64,000 nucleotides of DNA. Source: Shinella zoogloeoides. Its GTDB lineage: Bacteria; Pseudomonadota; Alphaproteobacteria; Rhizobiales; Rhizobiaceae. This document shows, in pieces, positions 18,196 to 26,147 of the stretch. Below the pieces are notes generated by a model. It saw only the letters and a list, made by a program, of their open reading frames with translations. It made no database searches and was not told where the DNA came from. The DNA is taken from positions 744,001-808,000 of the forward strand of contig NZ_CP131131.1 in the NCBI RefSeq assembly GCF_033705735.1. Reading direction: 5' to 3'. The translations under genes and the position numbers were made by a program. How positions within the stretch are numbered: the stretch's first letter is position 1; each line of letters begins with the position of its first letter.

Positions 18196-19185
18196 ATGGA
18201 AATGCAAGGCAAGTTGGCCCGCCTGAAGGCGTCCGGCCTCAGGCAGGATGTCGTCCTGTTGCTGCTGTTCTGCGTGATGGTGCTGGCGTTCTCGCTCGCC
18301 AATCCCCGGTTCTTCTCGGTCCGAGCCATGGCGAACATCCTGCAGGACTTCTCGCCCGTCGTCCTGATGGCGATCGGCCAGACCTTCGTCATCGCCTCCA
18401 GGGGCATCGATCTCTCCGTGGGCTCCGTTCTCGGGCTGGCGGGCGTCTCCATGGCGCTCGTCATCCGCGCGGCGAACGAGGCGGGCATCGATCCGTGGCT
18501 GGCGATTACGCTCGGCCTTCTGGCGGCGGTCGGCGTTGGCGTCGTGGTCGGCCTGATCAACGGGTTTCTGATCACCTATTGCCGGCTCGTGCCCTTCGTC
18601 GCGACGCTGGCGACCATGGGCGCGGCCGCCGGCATGAGCCTCGTGCTGACCGGCGGCACGCAGATCGCCGGCGCGCCGAAGGAGGTCATCCTGCTCGGCA
18701 ACGCCACCTATTTCGGCGCGCTGACGGTGCCCGTCATCGCCGTGTTCGTCATCATCGCCGTCTCCTGGGCCTTCATGTCCCGGGCCCGGTTCGGCCGCTG
18801 GACCTATGCGATCGGCTCCAATCCCTTCGCGGCGCGTGGTGCCGGCATCAATGTCGAGCGGCATCTCATCAAGCTCTACCTGCTGTCCGGCGTGCTGGCG
18901 GCCCTTGCCGGCGCTTTCGTCTATTTCCGGCTCGGCTCCGGCTCGCCGCTCTCCGGGCGCGGCGGCGAACTGAACGCCATCGCCGCGACGGTCATCGGCG
19001 GCGTCAGCCTGCTCGGCGGCACGGGCAAGCTGTCGGGCGTCGTGGTCGGCGCGCTCATCACGACCGCGGTGCTGAGCGGCCTCATCCTGATCGGCGTCCA
19101 GCCCAACTGGCAGCAGATCGTCGTGGCGGCGCTCATCGCGCTGGCCGTCGGCATCCAGGGACTTGGCGCAAAGGGAGGCCGCTGA
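18196..19185 (+). CDS. Sugar ABC transporter permease (RbsC/FrcC class)
   Basis: 329-residue membrane protein with about ten hydrophobic helices. It has the RbsC hallmarks IASRGIDLSVGSVLGLAG, LINGFLITYCRLVPFVATL and GGVSLLGGTGKLSG. It forms a homodimeric channel in CUT2-type importers. The stop overlaps the ATPase start (TGATG at 19183-19187), so stoichiometry is coupled. Confidence 0.93.
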   Translation: MEMQGKLARLKASGLRQDVVLLLLFCVMVLAFSLANPRFFSVRAMANILQDFSPVVLMAIGQTFVIASRGIDLSVGSVLGLAGVSMALVIRAANEAGIDPWLAITLGLLAAVGVGVVVGLINGFLITYCRLVPFVATLATMGAAAGMSLVLTGGTQIAGAPKEVILLGNATYFGALTVPVIAVFVIIAVSWAFMSRARFGRWTYAIGSNPFAARGAGINVERHLIKLYLLSGVLAALAGAFVYFRLGSGSPLSGRGGELNAIAATVIGGVSLLGGTGKLSGVVVGALITTAVLSGLILIGVQPNWQQIVVAALIALAVGIQGLGAKGGR

Positions 19186-19952
19186 TGGAAAACGCTTCCG
19201 TTCTTTACGAGGTCCGTGGCGTGGGCAAGCGCTATGGCGGCGTCGTGGCGCTCGACAATGTCGACTTCGCCCTGCGCGCCGGAGAAGTGGTCGGCCTCGT
19301 CGGCGACAATGGCGCGGGCAAGTCGACGCTGGTCAAGGTGCTGTCCGGCGCGCATGAGCCGGACAGCGGCGAGATCTATCTCGACGGCGTGCGCCGGGTA
19401 TGGAAGTCGCCGCATGACGCGCTGGAAGCCGGCGTCGAGACGCTCTACCAGGATTCGGGCGTCGCGCCGGACCTCACGGTGGCGGCCAATGTCTTCCTCG
19501 GCCGCGAGATCGTGCGCAAGGGTCTTCTCGGCAAGCTCGGCTTCCTCGACGAGAAGGCCATGCGGCGCCAGGCCCATGCCGGGCTCGAGCAGGTCGGCAT
19601 CGCCGTGCCGGCGAGCGATCGCCCGGTGGCGCGCCTTTCGGGCGGCCAGCGCCAGGCCGTCGCCATCGGCCGGGCCGTGGCCTGGGCGAACAAGGTCATC
19701 CTTCTGGACGAGCCCACCAACCATCTCGGCGCGCGCCAGGCGGGGGAGGTGCTGGAGATCATCCGCAATGCCCGCGCCAAGGGCTTCGGCGTCATCTTCA
19801 TCTCCCACACGCTGCCGCATGTTCTGGAGGTGACGGACCGCATCGTCGTCCTGCGCCTCGGCCGGGTGGTCGCGGACGCGCCGTCCTCGGCATTCACGCC
19901 CGACAGCCTCTTGAAGGCGATCACCGGCCTCGGTCAACCTGAAGGAAAATAG
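19185..19952 (+). CDS. Sugar ABC transporter ATP-binding protein, single-domain (FrcA-like)
   Basis: 255 residues with one nucleotide-binding domain: Walker A GDNGAGKST, signature LSGGQRQ, Walker B VILLDEPTNHLG and the H-loop IFISHTLPH. CUT2 systems usually have a double-length ATPase, as the 40305 system does. The FrcA-like form here works as a homodimer. The start at 19185 overlaps the permease stop. The HPS-like gene follows after only four bases. Confidence 0.92.
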   Translation: MENASVLYEVRGVGKRYGGVVALDNVDFALRAGEVVGLVGDNGAGKSTLVKVLSGAHEPDSGEIYLDGVRRVWKSPHDALEAGVETLYQDSGVAPDLTVAANVFLGREIVRKGLLGKLGFLDEKAMRRQAHAGLEQVGIAVPASDRPVARLSGGQRQAVAIGRAVAWANKVILLDEPTNHLGARQAGEVLEIIRNARAKGFGVIFISHTLPHVLEVTDRIVVLRLGRVVADAPSSAFTPDSLLKAITGLGQPEGK

Positions 19953-19956
19953 CCCC

Positions 19957-20616
19957 ATGCTGCTGCAAGTCGCACTCGACAAGCCCGAGCATCTCGCAAT
20001 CCTGCCCGCTCTCACCGGCCTTGCCGATATCATCGAAGTGGGAACCCCGCTTCTCAAGCGGTTCGGCGTCGCCGCCATCACGACGGTGCGCGAGATCTGC
20101 CCCGACGTGCCCGTCCTCGCCGATACGAAGACGGTCGACGGCGGCGCGCTCGAAGCCAACATGGTGTTCGGCGCGGGCGCCTCCTTCATGACCGTCCTGT
20201 CCTGCGCCTCCAGGGCGACGCACGAGACGGTCGGCAAATGCGCCGTCGCCTTCGGCGCTTCCGTCATCGTCGACACGATCACGGAATCCGGCAAGCCGAT
20301 CCTGCTGCCGCAGGACTTCACCCTGCCGGAGGGCTTTGCCTATGTCGCGGTGCATTCGCCGACGGATGCGCGCCTCGCCGGCGACAATTCGACCGGCCAC
20401 ATCGACGCCGTCGCCGCCATGCATGCACGCGGCTTCCGCGTGTCGCTCGCCGGCGGCATCGGCCCGGCGACGCTGGATTCGGTCATCGCCGTCAAACCCG
20501 AGATTCTCGTCGTCGGCAGCGCCATCACGGAATCGGAAACCCCAGGAAAGGTAGCATCATGGATCAAGGAACGGCTCCCGGAACAAGGCCTTGGCTGGCC
20601 GTGGGACAAGAAATAG
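19957..20616 (+). CDS. 3-hexulose-6-phosphate synthase / 3-keto-L-gulonate-6-phosphate decarboxylase family protein
   Basis: 219 residues of the orotidine-5'-phosphate-decarboxylase superfamily. The Mg2+/phosphosugar site is visible: Asp8, Glu27 in IIEVGTP, the Asp-x-Lys-x-x-Asp motif ADTKTVDGG (Asp56, Lys58, Asp61) and His133 in VAVHSPTDA; phosphate-binding glycines are in SLAGGIGP. HPS joins formaldehyde to ribulose 5-phosphate or runs in reverse; the sister enzyme decarboxylates 3-keto-L-gulonate 6-phosphate. The immediate overlap with a PHI gene favours HPS chemistry on D-arabino-3-hexulose 6-phosphate. Its place in a sugar-uptake operon is unusual for a formaldehyde pathway. Confidence 0.78.
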   Translation: MLLQVALDKPEHLAILPALTGLADIIEVGTPLLKRFGVAAITTVREICPDVPVLADTKTVDGGALEANMVFGAGASFMTVLSCASRATHETVGKCAVAFGASVIVDTITESGKPILLPQDFTLPEGFAYVAVHSPTDARLAGDNSTGHIDAVAAMHARGFRVSLAGGIGPATLDSVIAVKPEILVVGSAITESETPGKVASWIKERLPEQGLGWPWDKK

Positions 20617-21107
20617 GCGAGCTGCTGGAGCGCATCGATCCGCAGGCCTTCGCCGCCGTCGTGGAGGCTTTCCGTGACGGCGACCGCCGGTGGTTCTTCT
20701 CCGGGCAGGGACGCTCGGGGCTTGCGGCCCAGATGTCGGCGATGCGCTTCATGCATCTCGGCAGATCCGTGCATTTCGTCGGCGAGGTGACGGCGCCGTC
20801 CGTCCGCAAGGGCGATGGCCTTTTGATCATCTCCGGTTCCGGCGAGACGCCCGTCAGCCTCAGCTACGCGAAGATCGCCAAGGCCGAGGGCGCGAAGGTG
20901 ATCACGCTGACGCACAAGCCGAAGGGCACGCTTGCCGGCATCGCCGACATCGTGCTGCCGGTTCCGGTGGTCGAGACGAAGCAGTTCGGCGGCAGCCTCT
21001 TCGAGCAGACGTGCCTGCTTCTCCTCGATGCGGTCGTGCTGCAGCTTGCCTCCGGCATGGCCGATGCCCACGGCACGATGGCCTATCGGCACACCAACCT
21101 GCAGTGA
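20559..21107 (+). CDS. hxlB: 6-phospho-3-hexuloisomerase (SIS-domain PHI)
   Basis: 182 residues, a compact SIS protein with the PHI pattern: SGQGRSGLAAQMSAMRFMHLG, SGSGETPVSLSYAKIAKAEG (each read as separate motifs), GGSLFEQTCLLLLDAVV and the C-terminal YRHTNLQ. PHI interconverts D-arabino-3-hexulose 6-phosphate and fructose 6-phosphate. The ATG at 20559 lies inside the HPS-like gene (58-bp overlap), with AGGAAAGG upstream; this implies translational coupling of the pair. A shorter GTG start further in is possible. Together with HPS it links the operon to fructose 6-phosphate. Confidence 0.85.
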   Translation: MDQGTAPGTRPWLAVGQEIGELLERIDPQAFAAVVEAFRDGDRRWFFSGQGRSGLAAQMSAMRFMHLGRSVHFVGEVTAPSVRKGDGLLIISGSGETPVSLSYAKIAKAEGAKVITLTHKPKGTLAGIADIVLPVPVVETKQFGGSLFEQTCLLLLDAVVLQLASGMADAHGTMAYRHTNLQ

Positions 21108-21114
21108 GCCGCCG

Positions 21115-21996
21115 ATGCATGGTGTCGTAACCATCGGCGATTGCATCGTCGACGAAATCAGGGCCGAGGGGAAAGACCCCGAGCGGTTCGCCGGCGGGGC
21201 AGGGCTCAACCTCGCCGCCGGCATCGCCCGGCTCGGCCTGCCTTCGACACTCGTCACGCGCGTCGGCCAGGACCGGGACGGATACTACCTCCTGCGCTAT
21301 GCGCGCGAACGCGGCATCCGGATCGTCAACACGCCGACGGTGGACCCGACCGGCGTCGTCAGCTCGACGCGACTGAACGGCGAGCCGAGCTATGCCTTTG
21401 CGCCGGCCATGTACCGCCGCCGGATCGCGTTCGGGCCGGAGGCACTGCATGTGCTGTCGAATGCCGCCGCCGCGGTCGTCAACTCGTATCCGCTGGACAA
21501 TCCCGCGCATGCCGACGATCTGGTACAGGCTTTTTCCGCCGCGCCCGGCTTGCGGATCGTCGATCCCAATCCCCGTCCGCGCCTGATCTCCTCCCTCCCG
21601 GCCTACCGGCAGGGATTCGAGAAGGTCCTTCCCGTCGCGAGCCTCGTGAAGCTCAGCGACGAGGATGTTCAGCTCCTCTATGGAACGGACTGGCGGTCGG
21701 TGGCGGAACATCTGTTCGGTATGGGGGTCGAAACCGTCCTGTTTTCGCATGGTGCAGGCGGCGCGACCCTGATCGATCGGTCCGGCCTTCAGGTCGCGGT
21801 TCCGATTGCCGGCAGACCGGAGCCGATCGTCGACACGATGGGGGCCGGCGATGCGACGCTGGCAAGCCTTGTCGCCTCCCTGCTGCGCGGCGGGCGGCCC
21901 GGCACCGCCGACGTCTGGCGACGATATTTGATGGAAGCGATGGCGGTCGCCGCCGCGACCTGCCGCCGGGCAGGCGCCGAGCTCGTCCTGCCGTAG
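21115..21996 (+). CDS. PfkB-family carbohydrate kinase
   Basis: 293 residues of the ribokinase/PfkB family. The N-terminal glycine motif FAGGAGLNLAAGIARLG (residues 25-41) and the C-terminal DTMGAGDATLAS with catalytic Asp246 are intact. Family members phosphorylate ribose, fructose, ketoses, nucleosides or aminosugars; the acceptor is not predictable here. It follows PHI by 7 bp and most simply phosphorylates the sugar delivered by the importer, supplying the phosphoketose for the HPS/PHI step. An upstream in-frame extension overlaps PHI and is not used. Confidence 0.88.
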   Translation: MHGVVTIGDCIVDEIRAEGKDPERFAGGAGLNLAAGIARLGLPSTLVTRVGQDRDGYYLLRYARERGIRIVNTPTVDPTGVVSSTRLNGEPSYAFAPAMYRRRIAFGPEALHVLSNAAAAVVNSYPLDNPAHADDLVQAFSAAPGLRIVDPNPRPRLISSLPAYRQGFEKVLPVASLVKLSDEDVQLLYGTDWRSVAEHLFGMGVETVLFSHGAGGATLIDRSGLQVAVPIAGRPEPIVDTMGAGDATLASLVASLLRGGRPGTADVWRRYLMEAMAVAAATCRRAGAELVLP

Positions 21997-22042
21997 CGTC
22001 GCGCCTCGGGCTACCCGGTTTCCATCCCGGGAGGAACCCAAT

Positions 22043-23146
22043 ATGGGATATCGACATGCGGTCGGAAAATCGGAACGGAACATGACGCAGGCACCGAATG
22101 ACAAGGCAGCGAGATTGATCGACGTGGCGCGGCGCGCCGAAGTGTCGCGCGCCACCGCCGCGCGCGCGCTCGGCGGCTACGGCCTCGTCACGGAGGCAAC
22201 GCGCGAACGCGTCCTGGCGGCGGCGGCCGAGCTGAATTACCGGGTGAACGAACTGGCCCGGTCGATGCGCTCCGGCCGGTCGCTGACGATCGGCGTCGTG
22301 GTCGCCGACATCTCCAACTCGTTCTTCAACAGCGCCATCCGCGCCATCATCGAAACCGCCTCGAGGGCCGGTTACCAGATTCTCGTTCTCAATACGGACG
22401 ACGATATCGAGAAGGAGCGGAACGCCGTCAGGGTTCTCATCGAGAAGCGGGTCGATGGCCTTATCGTCGTGCCTGCTTCGCAGCATGAAATCGAGCATTT
22501 GCTCGTCCAGAGCGAGCCGGAAGTACCAGTCGTGCTGTTGGACCGGCGCGTCGATTCCGATGAAATCGATTTTGTCACGACGGACGATCGCGTCGCAGCC
22601 GGGGCGGCGATCCGCCATTTTGCCGCCGCGGGTCATGTGCGGATCGGCTTGCTGGTGGCGACTGCCAGCGTCGAAGGACATTGCCTCGCCATGCCCGAGC
22701 AGGTGGTGAGCACGGTTCGGGATCGTGTCGAAGGGGCAACTGCGGCGCTGGCCGAGTTGGGGCTTGCGGTCAATCCGGAATGGACGCGCTACTGCCACAG
22801 CAGCGTGGAGACGGCCCGTGCGGCGATGGCGGAGATTCTTGCAAGCCCCGAACCGCCGACCGCTATCCTCGCCACGAATGAGGAAATGGCGCTGGGCGCG
22901 TTGGCCGCGGCCCAGGAATTTGCGGTCGGAATTGGCGAGGCTCTCTCGATCATCGCTTTTGACGAAGCGCCATGGACCGGTGTGTTCCGGCCGCCGCTGT
23001 CCGTGATAAGGCGTCCTGTCGCCAAACTCGGTGCGGCAGCAGCGGAGCTCCTGCTCAAGAAGATCGAGGATAGTTCGTATCGCAGCTCCCAGGTGCTCCA
23101 GGCGGAGCTGATCGCACGGCGATCGGTAGAAGCGCCCGCGCTATAG
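22043..23146 (+). CDS. LacI-family transcriptional regulator
   Basis: 367 residues. The DNA-binding HTH is at about 25-50 (LIDVARRAEVSRATAARALG), with the hinge helix near NELARSMRSG. A periplasmic-binding-protein-like effector domain follows (IGVVVADISNSFFNSAI; VVLLDRRVD). The ATG at 22043 is favoured by GGGAGGAA 7 bp upstream, although the conserved part begins after a 25-residue extension. It ends the ribose-type operon and almost certainly binds the two GAGATCGATCTC operators at 17110 and 17161. Confidence 0.92.
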   Translation: MGYRHAVGKSERNMTQAPNDKAARLIDVARRAEVSRATAARALGGYGLVTEATRERVLAAAAELNYRVNELARSMRSGRSLTIGVVVADISNSFFNSAIRAIIETASRAGYQILVLNTDDDIEKERNAVRVLIEKRVDGLIVVPASQHEIEHLLVQSEPEVPVVLLDRRVDSDEIDFVTTDDRVAAGAAIRHFAAAGHVRIGLLVATASVEGHCLAMPEQVVSTVRDRVEGATAALAELGLAVNPEWTRYCHSSVETARAAMAEILASPEPPTAILATNEEMALGALAAAQEFAVGIGEALSIIAFDEAPWTGVFRPPLSVIRRPVAKLGAAAAELLLKKIEDSSYRSSQVLQAELIARRSVEAPAL

Positions 23147-23199
23147 CCGCTTCTGAGCTTGATGGTCGAGCCACACCTGTTCCAACGCCTACAAGGCAA

Positions 23200-23231
23200 G
23201 AAAACCGTCGACCCAACCGAATGGGTCGACG
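23200..23231 (-). terminator. Intrinsic terminator of the SIS-gene transcript
   Basis: CGTCGACCCA (23206-23215) pairs perfectly with TGGGTCGACG (23222-23231), a 10-bp stem with a six-base loop. On the minus strand it is followed by GG and TTTTCTT, a T-rich tract. It lies 14 bp after the stop of the minus-strand SIS gene and between convergent operons. Confidence 0.75.
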
Positions 23232-23244
23232 CAGGAGCATAATC

Positions 23245-24303
23245 TCATTCGATGACGGTGATCTTCGAGCCGTTGAGGAACTTCGCCGGCTCGAAACCGC
23301 GGGCAATGGCCATCGGCACCATCAGCAGCTGGATGGGCAGGATCTCCAGGACAGGCAGAAGCCCTTCCGCCACGGCGGGCAGAGACAGGACCGCTTCGCT
23401 TCCCGAAAGCGCGGCCGCCGTGCTTGCGGGCGCGACGACGAGGCTGCGGCCGCCGAAGCGGGCAATGTCGGCGACGGTCTTCAGGTTGAGGTCGAGCGTG
23501 GCGCCGGGGCCGCCGAGGAACAGCATGCTGCGGAAACCGTCGCGCACCAATTCCAGCGGACCGTGGCGGAACTGGCCGCCGGACAGTGCCTGTGTCGGCG
23601 CCTTTGCGGCCTCGGCCGTGACCAGCGCGCCCATCATGGCGCTGGCATAGCTCGCGCCGCGGCCGATAAAGGTCAGAGGCAAGTCATGGCCGAGGAAGGC
23701 CAGCATCTCGTCCAGCCTCGCGGGCACTCTGGCCAGAACCTCGTCCGTGGCGTCGGCGAGCGTTGCGATATCCGCGGCGACCGTGTCGCCCCCGTCGATC
23801 AGCATGCGTTCGAAGATATATAGGGCGGCAAGGCCGGCGGTGTAGGTCTTGGTCGAAACGGTCTGTTCCGGGCCAACCTCCGTCGCCAGCGCCAGCGACG
23901 CCCAGCGTGCCAGAGTGTTGTCGCGGGGGTTGGTGATCGCCACGCGGATGCTGACGCCGGCATCCAGTTCCGTCATGCGGCACAGTTCGACGCTCTCGCC
24001 TGACTGCGAGATGGCGATGACCATGGCGCCGGGGCGCAGCAGCGTGGGCGCCTGCTGGATGAGTTCGGACGTATCCCAGAGTGAGACCGGGACGGGAAGC
24101 GACCGGCTCAGCCGCAGCCAGGTGCCGTAGGCGCTGAAGAGGGATCCGCCCATGCCGGTGAGGATGATGTGCCGGACGTCTCCCTTGTCGATCGCGGCGC
24201 GGATCGCCCGGATGTCGGCGGCGAGGCCGGGCGTGACGAGCCGGCCCAGCTTGCGGATTGCTGCCGGCTGTTCGGCGATTTCGTCGAGATAGGACTGGGA
24301 CAC
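23245..24303 (-). CDS. Double-SIS-domain protein (GlmS-isomerase/FrlB/AgaS-like, phosphosugar isomerase or deglycase)
   Basis: 352 residues with two SIS domains: one at about 30-160 (ILTGMGGSLFSAYGTW; AISQSGESVEL) and one at about 195-330 (FIGRGASYASAMMGAL; SGGQFRHGPLELV). The end, GFEPAKFLNGSKITVIE, resembles the isomerase half of glucosamine-6-phosphate synthase. There is no glutaminase domain. Such stand-alone proteins act as fructosamine-6-phosphate deglycases (FrlB, MocD), as AgaS deaminases or as isomerases. The GTG at 24303 is chosen because TGGAG lies 5 bp upstream and the conserved part begins there. It sits 10 bp after a ROK kinase, suggesting kinase-then-SIS processing of an aminosugar or Amadori-type compound. 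Confidence 0.8.
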   Translation of the reverse strand: MSQSYLDEIAEQPAAIRKLGRLVTPGLAADIRAIRAAIDKGDVRHIILTGMGGSLFSAYGTWLRLSRSLPVPVSLWDTSELIQQAPTLLRPGAMVIAISQSGESVELCRMTELDAGVSIRVAITNPRDNTLARWASLALATEVGPEQTVSTKTYTAGLAALYIFERMLIDGGDTVAADIATLADATDEVLARVPARLDEMLAFLGHDLPLTFIGRGASYASAMMGALVTAEAAKAPTQALSGGQFRHGPLELVRDGFRSMLFLGGPGATLDLNLKTVADIARFGGRSLVVAPASTAAALSGSEAVLSLPAVAEGLLPVLEILPIQLLMVPMAIARGFEPAKFLNGSKITVIE

Positions 24304-24313
24304 GGAAACTCCA

Positions 24314-25282
24314 TCAAGGCTTGGGGGTGGGAAAGATTTGCGCCGCAGCGCCGATGATGCCGGCATCGTTGCCGAGCGAGGCGAGCGAGAAGCGGACCGG
24401 TGCGAGATAGAGCGCGAGGCCCGAGAGCCGGGCCTCGCGCTCGAGCGGCCCCAGCAGCAGGTCGCCGGCGGCGCTCAGCCCGCCGCCGAGCAGGATGACG
24501 TCGGGAGCGAAGATCTGCGCCCAGGTGGCAGCCCCACGCCCGAGCCATCGCCCGACATCGGCGAGCATCGCCACTGCAGCGGGGTCGCCTTCAAGGCCCA
24601 TCACCACGACATCCGACGCGTCGGGCTCCCGCCCGAGGCTGCGCGCCCTTGCCGCGAGCGGACTCTCCGGCATTTCGGCGCAATAGCGTTGTACGGTTCC
24701 GTTCAGGGCGTCTGCGGAGGCGAGCGATTCCAGGCAGCCGACGCATCCCTGCCGGCAGGGCCGGCCGTCGCTTCCGTGAATGATGAGCTGCCCGGCATTC
24801 CCGAGGCCGCCGCCCGAGGTGATGAAGGGCTTTCCGTCGACGGTGAGCGCAACGCCGATGCCGGTTCCCGCCGCGATCAGCAGCGAGCGCCGGGCATCCC
24901 TGTCCCTGCCGAACATGGCTTCCGCCAGGCCGGCCGCCGTCCCGTCGTTTTCCATCCGGGCCGGAAGGCCGAACAGGTTGCCGATGCGCTCGGCCAGGGG
25001 GAAATCGTCGAGGGCAGGGATGTTGCCGAGATCACCGGAAAGATTGTCCGGATGGATGCGCCCCGGAAAGCCGATGCCGATGCCCAGTGGCTTCGCCTGC
25101 GGATGGGCCGACAGGATATCGCCGATCGCAGCCGCATATTGCCGGACGATGGCATCTGCGCCATCGGTCTCGCTGACGACGATGCGACGCCGCTCGGCGA
25201 TCTCGCCTCTGGTCGAGACGAGGCCGATCTTCGTGCTGCCGCCGCCGATGTCGATGCCGATTGCGAAATCCTGTTGCGACAC
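24314..25282 (-). CDS. ROK-family sugar kinase
   Basis: 322 residues. An N-terminal ATPase-fold phosphate-binding loop is present (GIDIGGGSTKIGLV). Substrate-side motifs follow: the sugar-binding Asp in MENDGTAAGLAEAMFG, and the zinc-site region with Cys-rich CRQGCVGCLE preceded by GNAGQLIIHG. ROK kinases phosphorylate glucose, N-acetylglucosamine, N-acetylmannosamine, allose or fructose. Between GntR and SIS genes with 10-bp gaps, it is probably the first intracellular step for the sugar imported by the divergent ABC system. Confidence 0.88.
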   Translation of the reverse strand: MSQQDFAIGIDIGGGSTKIGLVSTRGEIAERRRIVVSETDGADAIVRQYAAAIGDILSAHPQAKPLGIGIGFPGRIHPDNLSGDLGNIPALDDFPLAERIGNLFGLPARMENDGTAAGLAEAMFGRDRDARRSLLIAAGTGIGVALTVDGKPFITSGGGLGNAGQLIIHGSDGRPCRQGCVGCLESLASADALNGTVQRYCAEMPESPLAARARSLGREPDASDVVVMGLEGDPAAVAMLADVGRWLGRGAATWAQIFAPDVILLGGGLSAAGDLLLGPLEREARLSGLALYLAPVRFSLASLGNDAGIIGAAAQIFPTPKP

Positions 25283-25292
25283 GGGCGGGCTC

Positions 25293-26051
25293 CTAGAGGC
25301 GGTAGCGGTTGACGTTGAGCATGAAGCCGCCGCCCTTGTAGACGGACTTCACATATTCCACGGCCTGATCGGTGTCGGTCACGGTGACGCGCCAGACGCT
25401 GAGCACCGGCGCGCCGGGCTCGATCTTCAGGTAGCCGGCCTCCTCGGCGGTCGCTGCCGTGGGCTCGAACAGCGCATCCGTCCATGTGGGCACGATGCCC
25501 CAGGTCGCGGTCATTTCCGCATAGAGCGAGCCGCTCTCGAACATGTCCCGTGTCGCGGACGGGTAGAGTGCCGTGGGAAGATAGGCATCCTCCAGCGCCA
25601 CGGGGTCGCCGTCGATGCTGCGAACGCGGCGCAGGAAGATGAAGTCGGTGCCGCTTTCCCCCTCGCTCTGGAGGTGCTTGCGGAAAGCGGGCGAAAGTTG
25701 CCGGCGTTCCTCGTAGGCGACGACGGTCGAGCCGGGCTCGGCACCGAGTTTGCGCACTTCCGTCGTGAAACTGTGGAAGCCGGAAACGCCCTTCATGCGC
25801 GAGGCGGTGCTGAAATAGCCGCGGCCGTGCTCGCTGTAGATGACGCCGCGGGCTTCGAGCTGCTTGAGGGCCTGGCGGATCGTGACGCGCGAGACGCCGA
25901 ATTCGCGCGACAGCTCGCCTTCGGACGGAAGGGCGAAATGCGCGCCGTTGCGTGCCTTCACCTCGCTGTCCAGGATTTCGGCCACCTGCACATACATGGG
26001 AACGGCGCCGCTCTTGCGGATCGGCTTCTTCTTCAGCCATGTCTCGGTCAT
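25293..26051 (-). CDS. GntR-family (UTRA) transcriptional regulator
   Basis: 252 residues, with a winged helix at about 15-85 (FGVSRVTIRQALKQLEARG, then a GRGYF wing) and a UTRA ligand domain from about 100 (ALEDAYLPTALYP; EPGAPVLSVWRVTVT). It heads the GntR-ROK-SIS operon. A 16-bp palindrome-like element 44 bp upstream is shared with the promoter of the divergent GMC gene, so it probably controls both and possibly the ABC operon at 27933. Confidence 0.9.
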   Translation of the reverse strand: MTETWLKKKPIRKSGAVPMYVQVAEILDSEVKARNGAHFALPSEGELSREFGVSRVTIRQALKQLEARGVIYSEHGRGYFSTASRMKGVSGFHSFTTEVRKLGAEPGSTVVAYEERRQLSPAFRKHLQSEGESGTDFIFLRRVRSIDGDPVALEDAYLPTALYPSATRDMFESGSLYAEMTATWGIVPTWTDALFEPTAATAEEAGYLKIEPGAPVLSVWRVTVTDTDQAVEYVKSVYKGGGFMLNVNRYRL

Positions 26052-26081
26052 CGGTCTTCCTTTCTCGTAAGGGCGATCAAA

Positions 26082-26117
26082 CCGTCAGTCTCTAACATGT
26101 CGAGACAAGTCGGCAAG
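26082..26117 (-). promoter_or_regulatory. Shared promoter/operator element in front of gntR (copy 1)
   Basis: On the minus strand TTGCCG, 16 bases (ACTTGTCTCGACATGT), then TAGAGA. The spacer is an imperfect inverted repeat ACTTGT-N4-ACATGT (+ strand 26095-26110). The same element with the same spacing occurs at 27866-27881 in front of the GMC gene, so it is likely the binding site of this GntR regulator, placed between -35 and -10. Confidence 0.6.
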
Positions 26118-26147
26118 CGCGCCCCGCTGAGCATCTTCTTCAAGCCG

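Noticed and set aside
20559..20616. A frameshift between the HPS-like and PHI genes.
   Set aside because: Both proteins keep their family ends: HPS ends after its last helix and PHI starts with a good Shine-Dalgarno. The overlap looks like coupling, not damage.
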